DNA of 64,000 bases, from the NCBI RefSeq assembly GCF_024213195.1, contig NZ_JANAVF010000008.1, positions 62,001 to 126,000 on the forward strand. Reading direction: 5' to 3'. Of this stretch, positions 47,294-56,052 are shown in pieces. Origin of the DNA: Streptomyces sp. TBY4. Lineage in GTDB: Bacteria > Actinomycetota > Actinomycetes > Streptomycetales > Streptomycetaceae. Under the pieces are notes generated by a model. It was not told the origin of the DNA and ran no database searches. It saw only the letters and a list, made by a program, of their open reading frames with translations. The stretch's first letter is position 1; every line of letters begins with the position of its first letter. Both the position numbers and the translations under genes were made by a program.

Positions 47294-49146
47294 TGCGCGA
47301 CTCCCATCCGGTCGAGTACGGAGGACAGCACGGCGACCGCGTCGCAGCCGGCGAAGACGTACTCGTCCACGGCCTCCGCGGCGGTTCCGGGCCTGCCCGC
47401 GAGGAACACGGTCGTCGCGCCCGCCGAGCGCAGGGCCGCCGCCACCGCCCCGGCCTGCTCCTCGTACAGCGCGTCGCTGGAGCACAGCACGGCCATGCCG
47501 TCGGCCCCGCTGGCCGCGTAGGCCGCCGCGGCCGTCTCCGGGGTCACCGACACCGGGTCGTGGACCGGGGTGATGCCGCCCGCCTGGAACAGGTTCGAGG
47601 CGAAGGTGGCGCGGGCGGTGTGCGCGGCCGCCGGGCCCAGGGCCGCCAGGAACACGGTCGGCCGGGCCCCCGTCGTCTCCAGATGTACGTCGCTGCGGGC
47701 GCGCAGTGCCTCGTACGCCTCATCGCGCCGCACGCGCGGCAATCCGCCGGCGAGCGGGGCCGGAGCGGGTTCCCGTACGACCGGCTTCTCGGAAAGGTGC
47801 GGGAACTCGCTGACTCCGGTGACGGGTTCGCGGCGCGTGGCCAGTTTCTTCGAGCGCGCGGCCCAGGTGGCGGCGAGGCGTTCGGCGACCAGGCCGGAGC
47901 GCAGGGCGGCGGCCTGGCCGCCCGCCTTCTCGATGGTCTGGAAGAACTCCCAGGCGGCGTGGGCGAGTTCGTCGGTGAGCTGCTCGACGTAGTACGAGCC
48001 GCCCGCCGGGTCGATCACCCGGGCCAGGTGGGACTCCTCCAGCAGGATCGTGGAGGTGTTGCGGGAGATGCGGCGCGCGAAGGCGTCGGGCAGTCCCAGC
48101 TCCTGGTCGAAGGGGAGCACCGTGACGGAGTCGGCGCCGCCCACGCCCGCCGCCATGCAGGCGACGGTGGTGCGCAGCATGTTCACCCAGGGGTCGCGGC
48201 GGGTCATCATCACCGGCGAGGTCACGGCGTGCTGGCGCTGGGCGCCGGCGACGGGGGTCCCGCAGGCCTCGGCGATCCGGGCCCACAGCCGGCGGGCGGC
48301 GCGCAGCTTGGCGATGGTGAGGAACTGGTCGGCGGTGGCGGCGTAGCGGAACTCCAGCTCGCCGAAGGCCGCCTCGGTGCTCAGCCCCGACTCGGTGAGG
48401 GCGCGCAGGTAGGCGACCCCGGTGGCCAGGGAGAGCCCCAGCTCCTCGGCGGCGCTGCCGCCGGCCTCGTGGTAGGGCAGGGCGTCGACGGTCAGGGCCC
48501 GTACGTGGGGCCAGGCGGCGGTGTCCGCGGCGAGCGCGGCGGCCTCCGCCAGGTCCAGCGCCCGGCCCGTCCGGGCCTCGTGGCCCAGCGGGTCGGCGCC
48601 GAGCGAGGCGTGGGCGGCCTCGGGGGCCACCGCGCGCTCGGCGTACAGCGCGAGCAAGGCCCGTGCGGCCTCGGCGAATTGGGCTCCGGGGTCCAGCGAG
48701 ACGGGTGCGAGGTCGAGGTAGACCCCCTCCAGGGCGCGGCCCAGGCCCTCCACGGGGAGGCCGGCGTCGCCGACGGCCAGCCACAGCGAGGTGGTGCCGT
48801 TCTCCAGGTCGGCGAGGGCCGCGTCGTTCACCCGTACGGGGTCGGTGCCCGCGATCCGCTGGCGCACGTCCCAGCCCGAGGCGGCGCTCCCCTCGGCCCG
48901 CCCGCCCCGTACGAAGGGCGCGAACCCGGGATATCCGGTGTCGGGCGCGGCTTCGGGCGCGGTGTACAGCGGGCGGGTGGTGAGCCCGTCTTCAAGCTTC
49001 GTGGACAACGCGTCTTCCGCTGCCCCGCCGGAAACTTCCTTGCCCGACTTGCGCAGCACGCCCTCTACCAGGCGCTGCCACTGCTCATGCGTCGCGTCAG
49101 GGAATTCGGCGGCCAAGGAGAGCCCGTCATCAGGCAGGACCGTCAT
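47290..49146 (-). CDS. mutA: Methylmalonyl-CoA mutase small subunit
   Basis: 618 residues from ATG 49144-49146. It has the mutase fold (RFRYAATADQFLTIAKLRAARRLW-like segment, RRDPWVNMLRTTVA, RVIDPAGGSYYVEQLT) but its C-terminal domain lacks the DxHxxG cobalamin motif, as expected for the non-catalytic subunit of the heterodimer. First gene of mutA-mutB-meaB; stop overlaps the mutB start. Confidence 0.95.
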
Positions 49147-49208
49147 GGCTCGAATGTTAGGGGGGTCCTTGTGAACGACCTATAACCACCGGATGTGATC
49201 TCGCCCTC

Positions 49209-50438
49209 TCATGTGAGACCGGAGGGATCACGAAAGAGCGGGGCGAGGAGGACGGACGCGGAGGCTACCGGGAGTACGGCCGGACCCGCGTGCGGGGCCA
49301 CGATCCGCCGCCCGTAGCGGTCCGGGTCGCCGGCCGCGTCGCGGATCTCGTCGAGGTAGCCGTCGTGCAGGATGCTGGCCAGCTCGGCGACCACCATGAC
49401 GGCAGGGTTGAACACGTCGAGGAGCAGTGCGGCGGCCCGGCCGACGGTACGGGCGCGTTCGCGCAGCAGCCGGTCGGCGCGGGGGTCGCCGGTGGCGGCG
49501 GCGTCGACCAGCAGGTTGACGGACGGCTCCGGGACGATGCCCCGGCGCACGGCCTCGGCACCGAGCACCCCGTCGGAGACGCTCGCCTGGAGGCAACCCG
49601 TACGGCCGCACGCGCAGGGGGTCCGCGAACCGGGCACCGGGAGGTGCGCTACGTCCCCGGCGGCGGCCCCCGGACCCTGGTGCACGGTGCCCTCGATGCC
49701 GAAGGCGGCGTCGACGACGTTGCCGATGAAGAGGTGGAGGAGGCTGGAGCGGGCCTCCGGGCGGCCGAAGAGGATCTCGGCGTGGGCGACGGCGCGGGCG
49801 TGGTTGTCCACGGAGACGGGCAGGCCGAGGCGGCCGGAGAGCTCGGCGGCGAGGGGGAGATCGCGCCAGCCGAGGGCCTCGTGCCGCACGACGGTGCCGT
49901 CGGCGGGGCGGACCCAGCCGCCGAGGGCTGCGCCGAGGCCGAGCAGGGGGCGGCCGGCGGGGTTGGAGTCCCGGAGGAACCGGCCGAGCTCGGCGGCGAT
50001 GTCCGCGGGGAGGCCGCCGGGGGACCGCCCCGCGTGCGGGAAGGCCCGGCGGGCCAGCACGCGGCCGCGGAGGTCGACGAGGCTGAAGGTGGAGGCGGGC
50101 ACACCGATGTGCAGCCCGGCGGCGAGGGGGCCGCCGAGCGGGCCGGTGTGCAGGTCGAGGGGGATCCGGGGGCGTCCGGGCCCGGGGTCGGCCGCGGACG
50201 TCCGTGGCGGACCGGGGTGCTCGTGCAGGAGCCCGGCGCGCAGCAGGGCCGTGGTCTGCCGGGACACGGCCGCCGGGCTGAGACCGCAGAGCTTCGGGAT
50301 GTCGCTCCGCGCGAGGGGGCCGTCGGTCAGGACGGCACGGAGCACGGCGGCGGCATTGGCGGCGGCCCGGCTGTCACCGGGGGTGGGGGACACGGGGGGC
50401 GGGCTCCTCGGGGATGGGCGGGATACGGCCCCGATCAT
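49209..50438 (-). CDS. ROK-family transcriptional regulator
   Basis: 409 residues from ATG 50436-50438; GTG 50393 is another possible start. N-terminal winged helix (LARSDIPKLCGLSPAAVSRQTTALL) followed by a ROK domain with the zinc-binding signature PCACGRTGCLQA (about residue 275) and GWRDLPLAAEL. ROK repressors respond to sugars or sugar phosphates. No sugar operon is adjacent, so its target is unknown. It is convergent with nothing and reads away from the sulfur operon leader. Confidence 0.88.
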   Translation of the reverse strand: MIGAVSRPSPRSPPPVSPTPGDSRAAANAAAVLRAVLTDGPLARSDIPKLCGLSPAAVSRQTTALLRAGLLHEHPGPPRTSAADPGPGRPRIPLDLHTGPLGGPLAAGLHIGVPASTFSLVDLRGRVLARRAFPHAGRSPGGLPADIAAELGRFLRDSNPAGRPLLGLGAALGGWVRPADGTVVRHEALGWRDLPLAAELSGRLGLPVSVDNHARAVAHAEILFGRPEARSSLLHLFIGNVVDAAFGIEGTVHQGPGAAAGDVAHLPVPGSRTPCACGRTGCLQASVSDGVLGAEAVRRGIVPEPSVNLLVDAAATGDPRADRLLRERARTVGRAAALLLDVFNPAVMVVAELASILHDGYLDEIRDAAGDPDRYGRRIVAPHAGPAVLPVASASVLLAPLFRDPSGLT

Positions 50439-50855
50439 GCCGTGCCGCCGCGCGTGACGGGGCGACTCCGGGATGCAGGGCCAGCCGGACACGCTCCACG
50501 GGGCACGAGGCACCCACCACGGTCTTCCGGCCACAGACCGCGGGCCGCCGAACACCGACCGCCCGAGCCGGGGCGCCGGCGGCGGGGGCGCCGGGCTCCG
50601 GGCGCCGTGCGCCGGCGGGGCTGACGGGGGTCGGGTGTCGGTGGCGTGGCCGGCGGGAGTGGGGGCGGGAAGGGGCGGTGCGTGGCGGGTGCGTTGCGGC
50701 GGCGTGAAATCAGGCCATGGGTTTCGGCCGTTCGGGGCATGGCGGGAAATGGTGAATGGGCAGGTCACACGGTGTGTGCGCCGAGGGTTCGGGGGGATGT
50801 TGGGGGCTGCCCGGTGGGGTTGACCGGGGGTGGGGGCGCTGGCAGTCTCCGGGAC

Positions 50856-50960
50856 ATGTCCGCGACCGAGTTCCTCGCCCCGCGGCTCCGCACCCCCGGC
50901 CTCTGTACCGCGCCGGGCGAGTGTCAGGGCCGTCGCTGTACGGCCCCGCTCTGTTCCTGA
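50856..50960 (+). CDS. 34-residue Cys-rich ORF, candidate leader peptide
   Basis: ATG 50856 to TGA 50958-50960. The C-terminal half reads GLCTAPGECQGRRCTAPLCS, with four Cys, and all four codons are TGT, although TGC is strongly preferred in this GC-rich DNA. It lies on the same strand as, and about 570 nt upstream of, a sulfur-scavenging operon. Cys-rich leader ORFs that sense cysteine supply are known before actinobacterial sulfur genes. The RBS is weak (CCGGGAC). It could instead be a precursor peptide or non-coding; I call it a leader only by context. Confidence 0.42.
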   Translation: MSATEFLAPRLRTPGLCTAPGECQGRRCTAPLCS

Positions 50961-51022
50961 GCGCCGCCGGCCCTGAGCCGCACCGCTCCCAGGTGTGACT
51001 GCCCCAGAGCGTCACTGCGCCC

Positions 51023-51215
51023 GGGTGTGAGCGTCCGTGAGCGTCACTGCTCCTGGGTGTGAGCGTCCCTGAAGCATCACTGCTCCGGGGTGTGAGCGTC
51101 CGTGAGCGTCGCTGCTCCGGGGTGTGAGCGTCCTTGAGCGTCGCTGCTCCTGGGCGTGAGCGCTCCTGGGCGTCACCGCTCCTGGGCGTCACCGTCCCTG
51201 GGTGTCAGTGCCCTG
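51023..51215 (+). repeat. Degenerate 32-33-bp tandem repeat, about six units
   Basis: Units begin GGGTGTGAGCGTCC and continue TGAGCGTCACTGCTCC; five near-full copies and one partial copy follow each other without spacers, with increasing divergence to the right. There is no spacer-repeat alternation, so this is not CRISPR. It lies in the untranslated region between the Cys-rich ORF and the TauD-like gene. Confidence 0.8.
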
Positions 51216-51369
51216 AATCCTTGCGTCGCCGCGGTCCGGGCTCTCGGGCGTTCGTGCCCCGTCGTCCGGGGCGTGCGCGGGGCCCTGAGGTTCGGGCCGG
51301 ATCCACCGGGTGCGGCCCACCCGCTCACCCACCCGCTCGTCTCCGTCGCCGGCTGTCGGCTGCCCGCCG

Positions 51370-51525
51370 CATCCCGTCACCACCCGCCCTCCGTCCGCCG
51401 AACGTCGCAGCCCGCCCCGGCCGTCCGCCCGCCATCCCTCACGCACGCACGCACCCACTCACTTCGCCCGGACCCCTCCGTCCCCGCTTCCCCTCATTTC
51501 TTCCTCTGCGGAAATAAATAAGGAG
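51370..51525 (+). promoter_or_regulatory. C-rich, G-poor leader stretch, possible Rho-utilisation region
   Basis: The stretch is dominated by C and contains few G on the plus strand (for example CCTCACGCACGCACGCACCC and CCCCTCATTTCTTCCTC), a C-over-G bubble like those at Rho loading sites. It ends in an AT-rich segment and the AAGGAG ribosome site of the TauD-like gene. No protein-coding frame is convincing here. Confidence 0.35.
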
Positions 51526-51531
51526 CCTCTC

Positions 51532-52470
51532 ATGTCCACTGCCACCCGCACCGACCTCACCGTCACCAAGATCGGCGGCCGCATAGGCGCCGAGATCGGC
51601 GGGGTCCGCCTCGGCGGCGACCTCGACGCCGACGCCGTCGCCGGGATCCGGTCCGCGCTGCTCGCCCACAAGGTCGTCTTCTTCCGCGGGCAGGACCACC
51701 TCGACGAGGACGGCCACGAGGCCTTCGCCGAGCTGCTCGGCGCGCCCGTCGCGCACCCCACCGTGCCCTCCGCCGACGGGCGTTACGCCCTCGGCATCGA
51801 CTCCCACCACGGAGCCCGCGCCAACCAGTGGCACACGGACGTCACCTTCGTCCCCGCCTACCCCGCCTTCTCCATCCTGCGCGCCGTGACCATCCCGCCG
51901 TACGGCGGCAACACCCTGTGGGCCAACACGGCCACCGCCTACGCCGGCCTGCCCGAGCCGCTGCGCGTCCTCGCCGACAGCCTGCGCGCCGTGCACTCCA
52001 ACGAGTACGACTACGCCGCCCTGAAGCCCGACGCCCTGCCCGAGGCGCTCGCCCAGTACCGCGAGGTGTTCACCTCGACCAAGTTCCTCACCGAGCACCC
52101 GGTGGTCCGGGTCCACCCCGAGACCGGCGAACGCACCCTGCTGCTCGGCAACTTCGTCCAGCGGATCAACGGGCTCACCGGCCGCGACTCGCGCCTCCTC
52201 CAGGACCTCTTCCAGGCCCACATCGAGCTCCCCGAGAACACCGTCCGCTGGCAGTGGCAGGCCGGTGACGTCGCGATCTGGGACAACCGCGCCACCCAGC
52301 ACTACGGCGTCGACGACTCCGACGACCACGAGCGCACCCTGCGCCGCGTGACGGTCGACGGCGACGTCCCGGTCGGGCCCGACGGGGTCCCGTCCCGGCT
52401 GATCAGCCCGGAGTCCGTGCCCGACCCGGCCTTCGGCATCGCGTCCGGAGCCTCCACCTCTGAGGCCTGA
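51532..52470 (+). CDS. TauD/TfdA-family 2-oxoglutarate dioxygenase
   Basis: 312 residues from ATG 51532 with AAGGAG 8 nt upstream. Fe(II)/2-oxoglutarate dioxygenase: HxD motif in NQWHTDVTFVPAYP, distal His in ATQHYGVDD and Arg in LRRVTV, plus GGNTLWANT. The family releases sulfite from taurine, other sulfonates or alkyl sulfates (TauD, AtsK). The SsuE, transporter and flavin-monooxygenase neighbours support a sulfur-source role. First structural gene of the operon. Confidence 0.92.
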   Translation: MSTATRTDLTVTKIGGRIGAEIGGVRLGGDLDADAVAGIRSALLAHKVVFFRGQDHLDEDGHEAFAELLGAPVAHPTVPSADGRYALGIDSHHGARANQWHTDVTFVPAYPAFSILRAVTIPPYGGNTLWANTATAYAGLPEPLRVLADSLRAVHSNEYDYAALKPDALPEALAQYREVFTSTKFLTEHPVVRVHPETGERTLLLGNFVQRINGLTGRDSRLLQDLFQAHIELPENTVRWQWQAGDVAIWDNRATQHYGVDDSDDHERTLRRVTVDGDVPVGPDGVPSRLISPESVPDPAFGIASGASTSEA

Positions 52471-52530
52471 GCCGACCGGCCCCGCACCACCCGTCCCACC
52501 CCACCCTCCCCGTCACCCAAGGAGCGCTCC

Positions 52531-53088
52531 GTGCCCAAGCTGCTCGCCCTCACCGGCAGTCCGTCCGTCCACTCCCGTACCGACGTGGTCGCCGACCACG
52601 TGCTGCGCCGCCTGAACCACGCCGGGTACGAGACCGCGCAGCTCGCCGTCCGGGAGCTCCCCGCCGCCGATCTGCTCGCCGCGCGCCGCGGCGAGCCGGA
52701 GATCCGCCGAGCCCTCGAAGCCGTCGCCGAAGCCGACGGGATCGTCATCGCGACGCCCGTCTACAAGGCCTCGTACACCGGGCTCCTCAAGGCCTTCCTC
52801 GATCTGCTCCCGCAGGACGGGCTGGCCGGCAAGACGGTCTTCCCGCTGGCCACCGGCGGCAGCCTCGCCCATGTCCTGACCATCGACTACGCCCTGCGCC
52901 CGGTCCTCGCCGCGCTCGGCGCCCGGCACGTCACCGCCGGCCGCTTCGTCCTGGACTCCTCCGTCGAGCGCGGGTCCGGACCGGACCGGCTGCGGCCGGA
53001 GGCGGAACTGGACCTGTACCAGGCCGTCGACGAGTTCGCCGAGGCCCTGCGCGCCGCCCAGGCCGCCGCGCTCGCCACCACGCACTGA
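52531..53088 (+). CDS. NAD(P)H-dependent FMN reductase (SsuE-like)
   Basis: 185 residues from GTG 52531 with AAGGAG upstream. Flavodoxin-like fold: LLALTGSPSVHSRTDVV phosphate loop near the N-terminus, ATPVYKASYTGLLKAFLDLLP and FPLATGGSLAH. SsuE-type reductases supply reduced FMN to two-component monooxygenases, here probably the NtaA/DszA-like enzyme at 56.1 kb. 60 nt after the TauD-like gene. Confidence 0.92.
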   Translation: MPKLLALTGSPSVHSRTDVVADHVLRRLNHAGYETAQLAVRELPAADLLAARRGEPEIRRALEAVAEADGIVIATPVYKASYTGLLKAFLDLLPQDGLAGKTVFPLATGGSLAHVLTIDYALRPVLAALGARHVTAGRFVLDSSVERGSGPDRLRPEAELDLYQAVDEFAEALRAAQAAALATTH

Positions 53089-53148
53089 CACCACAGCGCC
53101 CACTTCCCCACCACCTCCCCGCCCGACCCGGATCCACAAGGAATCGCG

Positions 53149-54180
53149 ATGTCCGCAGCCTTCACCACCACCCGTACCTCCCGACGCCAGTTCCTCGCCC
53201 TGCTCGGCATCTCGGCGGCCGCGGTGAGCTGCGGGACGGCGACCGCCTCCGGCTCCGGCGGCAGCCAGATCAAGTCCCTGAAGTACCAGGGCAACGTCGG
53301 AGCGGTCAGCCTGCCCGAACTCGCCGCCGACCTCGGCTTCCTCGGCGACGTGACCCTGGACTGGGTGGGCAACACCATCAGCGGCCCCCAGGACATCCAG
53401 TCCGCGGCCACCGGCCAGACCCACTTCGGCGGCGCCTTCAACGGCGCGATCGTCAAACTTGCCTCGAGCAAGGCACAGATCAAGGCCGTCACCTCCTACT
53501 ACGGCTCCGACCAGGACACCTACCTCGGCTACTACGTCCTGGAGGACAGCCCCATCCGGTCCCCCCGCGACCTGATCGGCAAGAAGGTCGGCATGAACAC
53601 CCTGGGCGCCCACGCCCAGGCCCTGCTCGACATCTACCTGGAGCGCAACGGGGTGCCCAAGGCCGACGCGGCCAAGGTCGAATCGCTCGTCGTGCCCCCC
53701 GTCAACACCGAACAGGCCCTGAGGCAGAAGCAGATCGAGGTCGGCGTCCTCAGCGGCGTGCTGCGCGACAAGGCCCTGGCCGCGGGCGGCATCCGACCGC
53801 TGTTCAAGGACTTCGAACTGCTCGGCGCGTTCAGCGCGGGCTCGTACGTGATGACGCAGAAGTTCATCAAGGAGAACCCGGACACCGTCCGTACCTTCAC
53901 CACGGGCGTGGCCAAGGCCATCGACTGGTCCCGCGCCACCCCGCGCGAGGAGGTCATCGCGCGGATGACGGAGATCGTCAAGAAGCGCGGCCGCAACGAG
54001 GACACCTCGACCCTCCAGTACTGGCGCTCCTTCGGGGTCGCCGAGCAGGGCGGCCGGATCGCCGACAAGGAGTTCCAGCTCTGGATCGACTGGCTGGGCG
54101 AGCGCGGCGAGATCAAGAAGGGCCAGCTCAAGGCCTCCGACCTCTACACCAATGAGTTCAACGCATCCGGGAAGGGCTGA
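53149..54180 (+). CDS. ABC transporter substrate-binding protein, sulfonate/nitrate type, Tat lipoprotein
   Basis: 343 residues. N-terminus carries a twin-arginine motif (TSRRQFLALLG) followed by a possible lipobox ending AVSC. The mature part is an SsuA/TauA-like binding protein (GAVSLPELAADLGF, VEQALRQ-like and LIGKKVGMN segments). It should bind a sulfonate or sulfate ester outside the membrane and deliver it to the adjacent permease. Clear RBS (ACAAGGAATC) before ATG 53149. Confidence 0.9.
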   Translation: MSAAFTTTRTSRRQFLALLGISAAAVSCGTATASGSGGSQIKSLKYQGNVGAVSLPELAADLGFLGDVTLDWVGNTISGPQDIQSAATGQTHFGGAFNGAIVKLASSKAQIKAVTSYYGSDQDTYLGYYVLEDSPIRSPRDLIGKKVGMNTLGAHAQALLDIYLERNGVPKADAAKVESLVVPPVNTEQALRQKQIEVGVLSGVLRDKALAAGGIRPLFKDFELLGAFSAGSYVMTQKFIKENPDTVRTFTTGVAKAIDWSRATPREEVIARMTEIVKKRGRNEDTSTLQYWRSFGVAEQGGRIADKEFQLWIDWLGERGEIKKGQLKASDLYTNEFNASGKG

Positions 54181-54187
54181 CGGCACC

Positions 54188-55009
54188 ATGGCGAAGATCG
54201 TGTTCGACTCCGTGACGAAGACCTTCCCGACGAAGGACAAGAAGAACGGCGAGGAGTTCACCGCCCTCGACGGGATCGACCTGGAGATCGGGTCGGGGGA
54301 GTTCGTGGTCGTCGTGGGCCCCAGCGGCTGCGGCAAGTCCACCCTCCTCGACCTGCTCGGCGGCCTGACCCGGCCCACCTCCGGCCGGATCCTGCTCGAC
54401 GGCAAGCCGGTCACCGGGCCGGGGCTCGACCGGGGCATCGTCTTCCAGCAGTACGCGCTGCTGCCGTGGCGCACCGCGCTCGGCAACATCGAGTTCGGGC
54501 TGGAGGCCACCGGCGTCCCGCGCCGCCAACGACCGGCGAAGGCGCGGGAGTTCCTGGACCTCGTCGGCCTCACCGGCTTCGAGGACCGGCACCCGCACGA
54601 ACTGTCCGGCGGCATGCGCCAGCGGGTGGCCATCGCGCGCTCGCTCGCGTACGACCCGGACGTGCTGCTGATGGACGAGCCGTTCGCCGCGCTCGACGCG
54701 CAGACCCGCGAGTCCCTCCAGGACGAGCTGCGGCGGATCTGGCAGAGCACCGGCAAGACGGTCGTGTTCATCACGCACGGCATCGAGGAGGCCGTGTACC
54801 TCGGGCAGCGGGTGGCCGTCATGACCTCCCGCCCCGGCCGGGTCAAGCAGGTCGTCCCGGTGTCGTTCGGCGACCGGGCCACCGGGGCCACCGGTGAAGA
54901 CCTGCGCTCCAGCCCGGAGTTCGCCCGCTACCGCCACGAGATCTGGACCCTGCTCCACGACGAGGTGGCCCGCGCCCAGCAACTGGAGAAGGAGGAGGTC
55001 GCCGTATGA
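54188..55009 (+). CDS. ABC transporter ATPase, SsuB/TauB type
   Basis: 273 residues from ATG 54188, 8 nt after the binding-protein stop. Walker A GPSGCGKST, Q-loop VFQQYALLPW, signature LSGGMRQR, Walker B LLMDEPFAALD and switch His in FITHGIEEA, all intact. The QQ-x-x-LLPW form is typical of nitrate/sulfonate/taurine importers. Stop overlaps the permease start. Confidence 0.94.
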   Translation: MAKIVFDSVTKTFPTKDKKNGEEFTALDGIDLEIGSGEFVVVVGPSGCGKSTLLDLLGGLTRPTSGRILLDGKPVTGPGLDRGIVFQQYALLPWRTALGNIEFGLEATGVPRRQRPAKAREFLDLVGLTGFEDRHPHELSGGMRQRVAIARSLAYDPDVLLMDEPFAALDAQTRESLQDELRRIWQSTGKTVVFITHGIEEAVYLGQRVAVMTSRPGRVKQVVPVSFGDRATGATGEDLRSSPEFARYRHEIWTLLHDEVARAQQLEKEEVAV

Positions 55010-55911
55010 GCACCACGGTGCACGTGGAAACAGAGACGGGGACGGAGGCGGAGGCGACAGCGGTACGGGACCTCGCGCCCCCGGAGGTACGGGAGCCCGC
55101 GCGGCCCCCCGTACGGGGAACGGCCAAGGCCACGCCCCTGGCGCTGCGCGTCCTGCGCGTCCTGCGGGCGGTGGCGCTGCGCTCCGCGGCGATCCTGGCG
55201 CTGCTCGCGCTGTGGGAGGCGGCGCCCCGGCTGGGGCTGGTGGACGCGACCTTCCTGCCGCCGGTGAGCGAGGTCGCCCGGGCCTGGTGGGAGCTGCTGG
55301 GCAACGGACAGCTCGCCGAGCACAGCAAGGCCAGCCTGGCCCGCTCCTTCGGTGGATTCGGCATCGCGGTGGCCGTCGCGGTCCCGCTCGGGCTGCTGAT
55401 CGGCTGGTACCGGCCGGTGGCGGCGCTGCTCGGGCCGCTCCTGGAGGTGTTCCGCAACACGGCGGCGCTCGCGCTGCTGCCGGTGTTCGTCCTGCTGCTG
55501 GGCATCGGCGAGACCTCGAAGGTCTCGATCGTCGTCTACGCCTGCGTCTGGCCGATCCTCCTCAACACCATCAGCGCCGTCGGCAACGCCGACCCCACCC
55601 TGGTGAAACTGGCCCGCTCGATGGACCTGTCCACGCCGAAGCTGTTCCAGAAGGTGATCCTGCCGGCGTCGGTACCGGTCATCTTCACGGGCATCCGGCT
55701 GGCGGGGGCCGTCTCCATCCTGGTCCTGGTCGCGGCCGAGATGATCGGCGCGAAGGCGGGCCTCGGCTACCTGATCAACGCCTCGCAGTTCAACTTCGCG
55801 ATCCCGCAGATGTACGCGGGCATCATCACCATCTCCGCGATCGGCCTCGCCTTCAACCAGGTCCTCGTCACGATCGAACGCCGCCTGAGCACCTGGCGCG
55901 TCCCGTCCTGA
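55006..55911 (+). CDS. ABC transporter permease, SsuC/TauC type
   Basis: 301 residues from ATG 55006 (ATGA overlap with the ATPase). About six transmembrane helices after a 45-residue hydrophilic N-terminus; the EAA-type loop reads SMDLSTPKLFQKVILPASVP, which docks the ATPase. Together with the preceding two genes it makes a complete importer. A hairpin and a 140-nt GC-rich gap separate it from the monooxygenase gene. Confidence 0.93.
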   Translation: MSTTVHVETETGTEAEATAVRDLAPPEVREPARPPVRGTAKATPLALRVLRVLRAVALRSAAILALLALWEAAPRLGLVDATFLPPVSEVARAWWELLGNGQLAEHSKASLARSFGGFGIAVAVAVPLGLLIGWYRPVAALLGPLLEVFRNTAALALLPVFVLLLGIGETSKVSIVVYACVWPILLNTISAVGNADPTLVKLARSMDLSTPKLFQKVILPASVPVIFTGIRLAGAVSILVLVAAEMIGAKAGLGYLINASQFNFAIPQMYAGIITISAIGLAFNQVLVTIERRLSTWRVPS

Positions 55912-55926
55912 CGCCCGGCCGCCCCT

Positions 55927-55964
55927 GAGGCCCGAGCCCCGGCCCCGACCGGGTCCCGGGCCTC
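55927..55964 (+). terminator. Intra-operon hairpin
   Basis: GAGGCCCG (55927-55934) pairs with CGGGCCTC (55957-55964) in the gap between permease and monooxygenase. It may attenuate or stabilise the transcript rather than end it. Confidence 0.4.
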
Positions 55965-56052
55965 GGTCCCCGGGCCGTTTTCGGCCCCGCTCCCCCCGTT
56001 CCCGGCCCCGCCCCGCGGGGCCCCCGTCCGGTTCCGAACCGAGGACACTGAC

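Noticed and set aside
51023..51215. CRISPR-like array
   Set aside because: Units are contiguous and degenerate with no unique spacers, and no cas genes are present.
50473..51517. Several overlapping ORFs in the ROK-TauD gap
   Set aside because: They read the repeats and C-rich stretch in various frames, are Arg/Pro-rich and lack RBS or domains; only the small Cys-rich ORF is kept, with low confidence.
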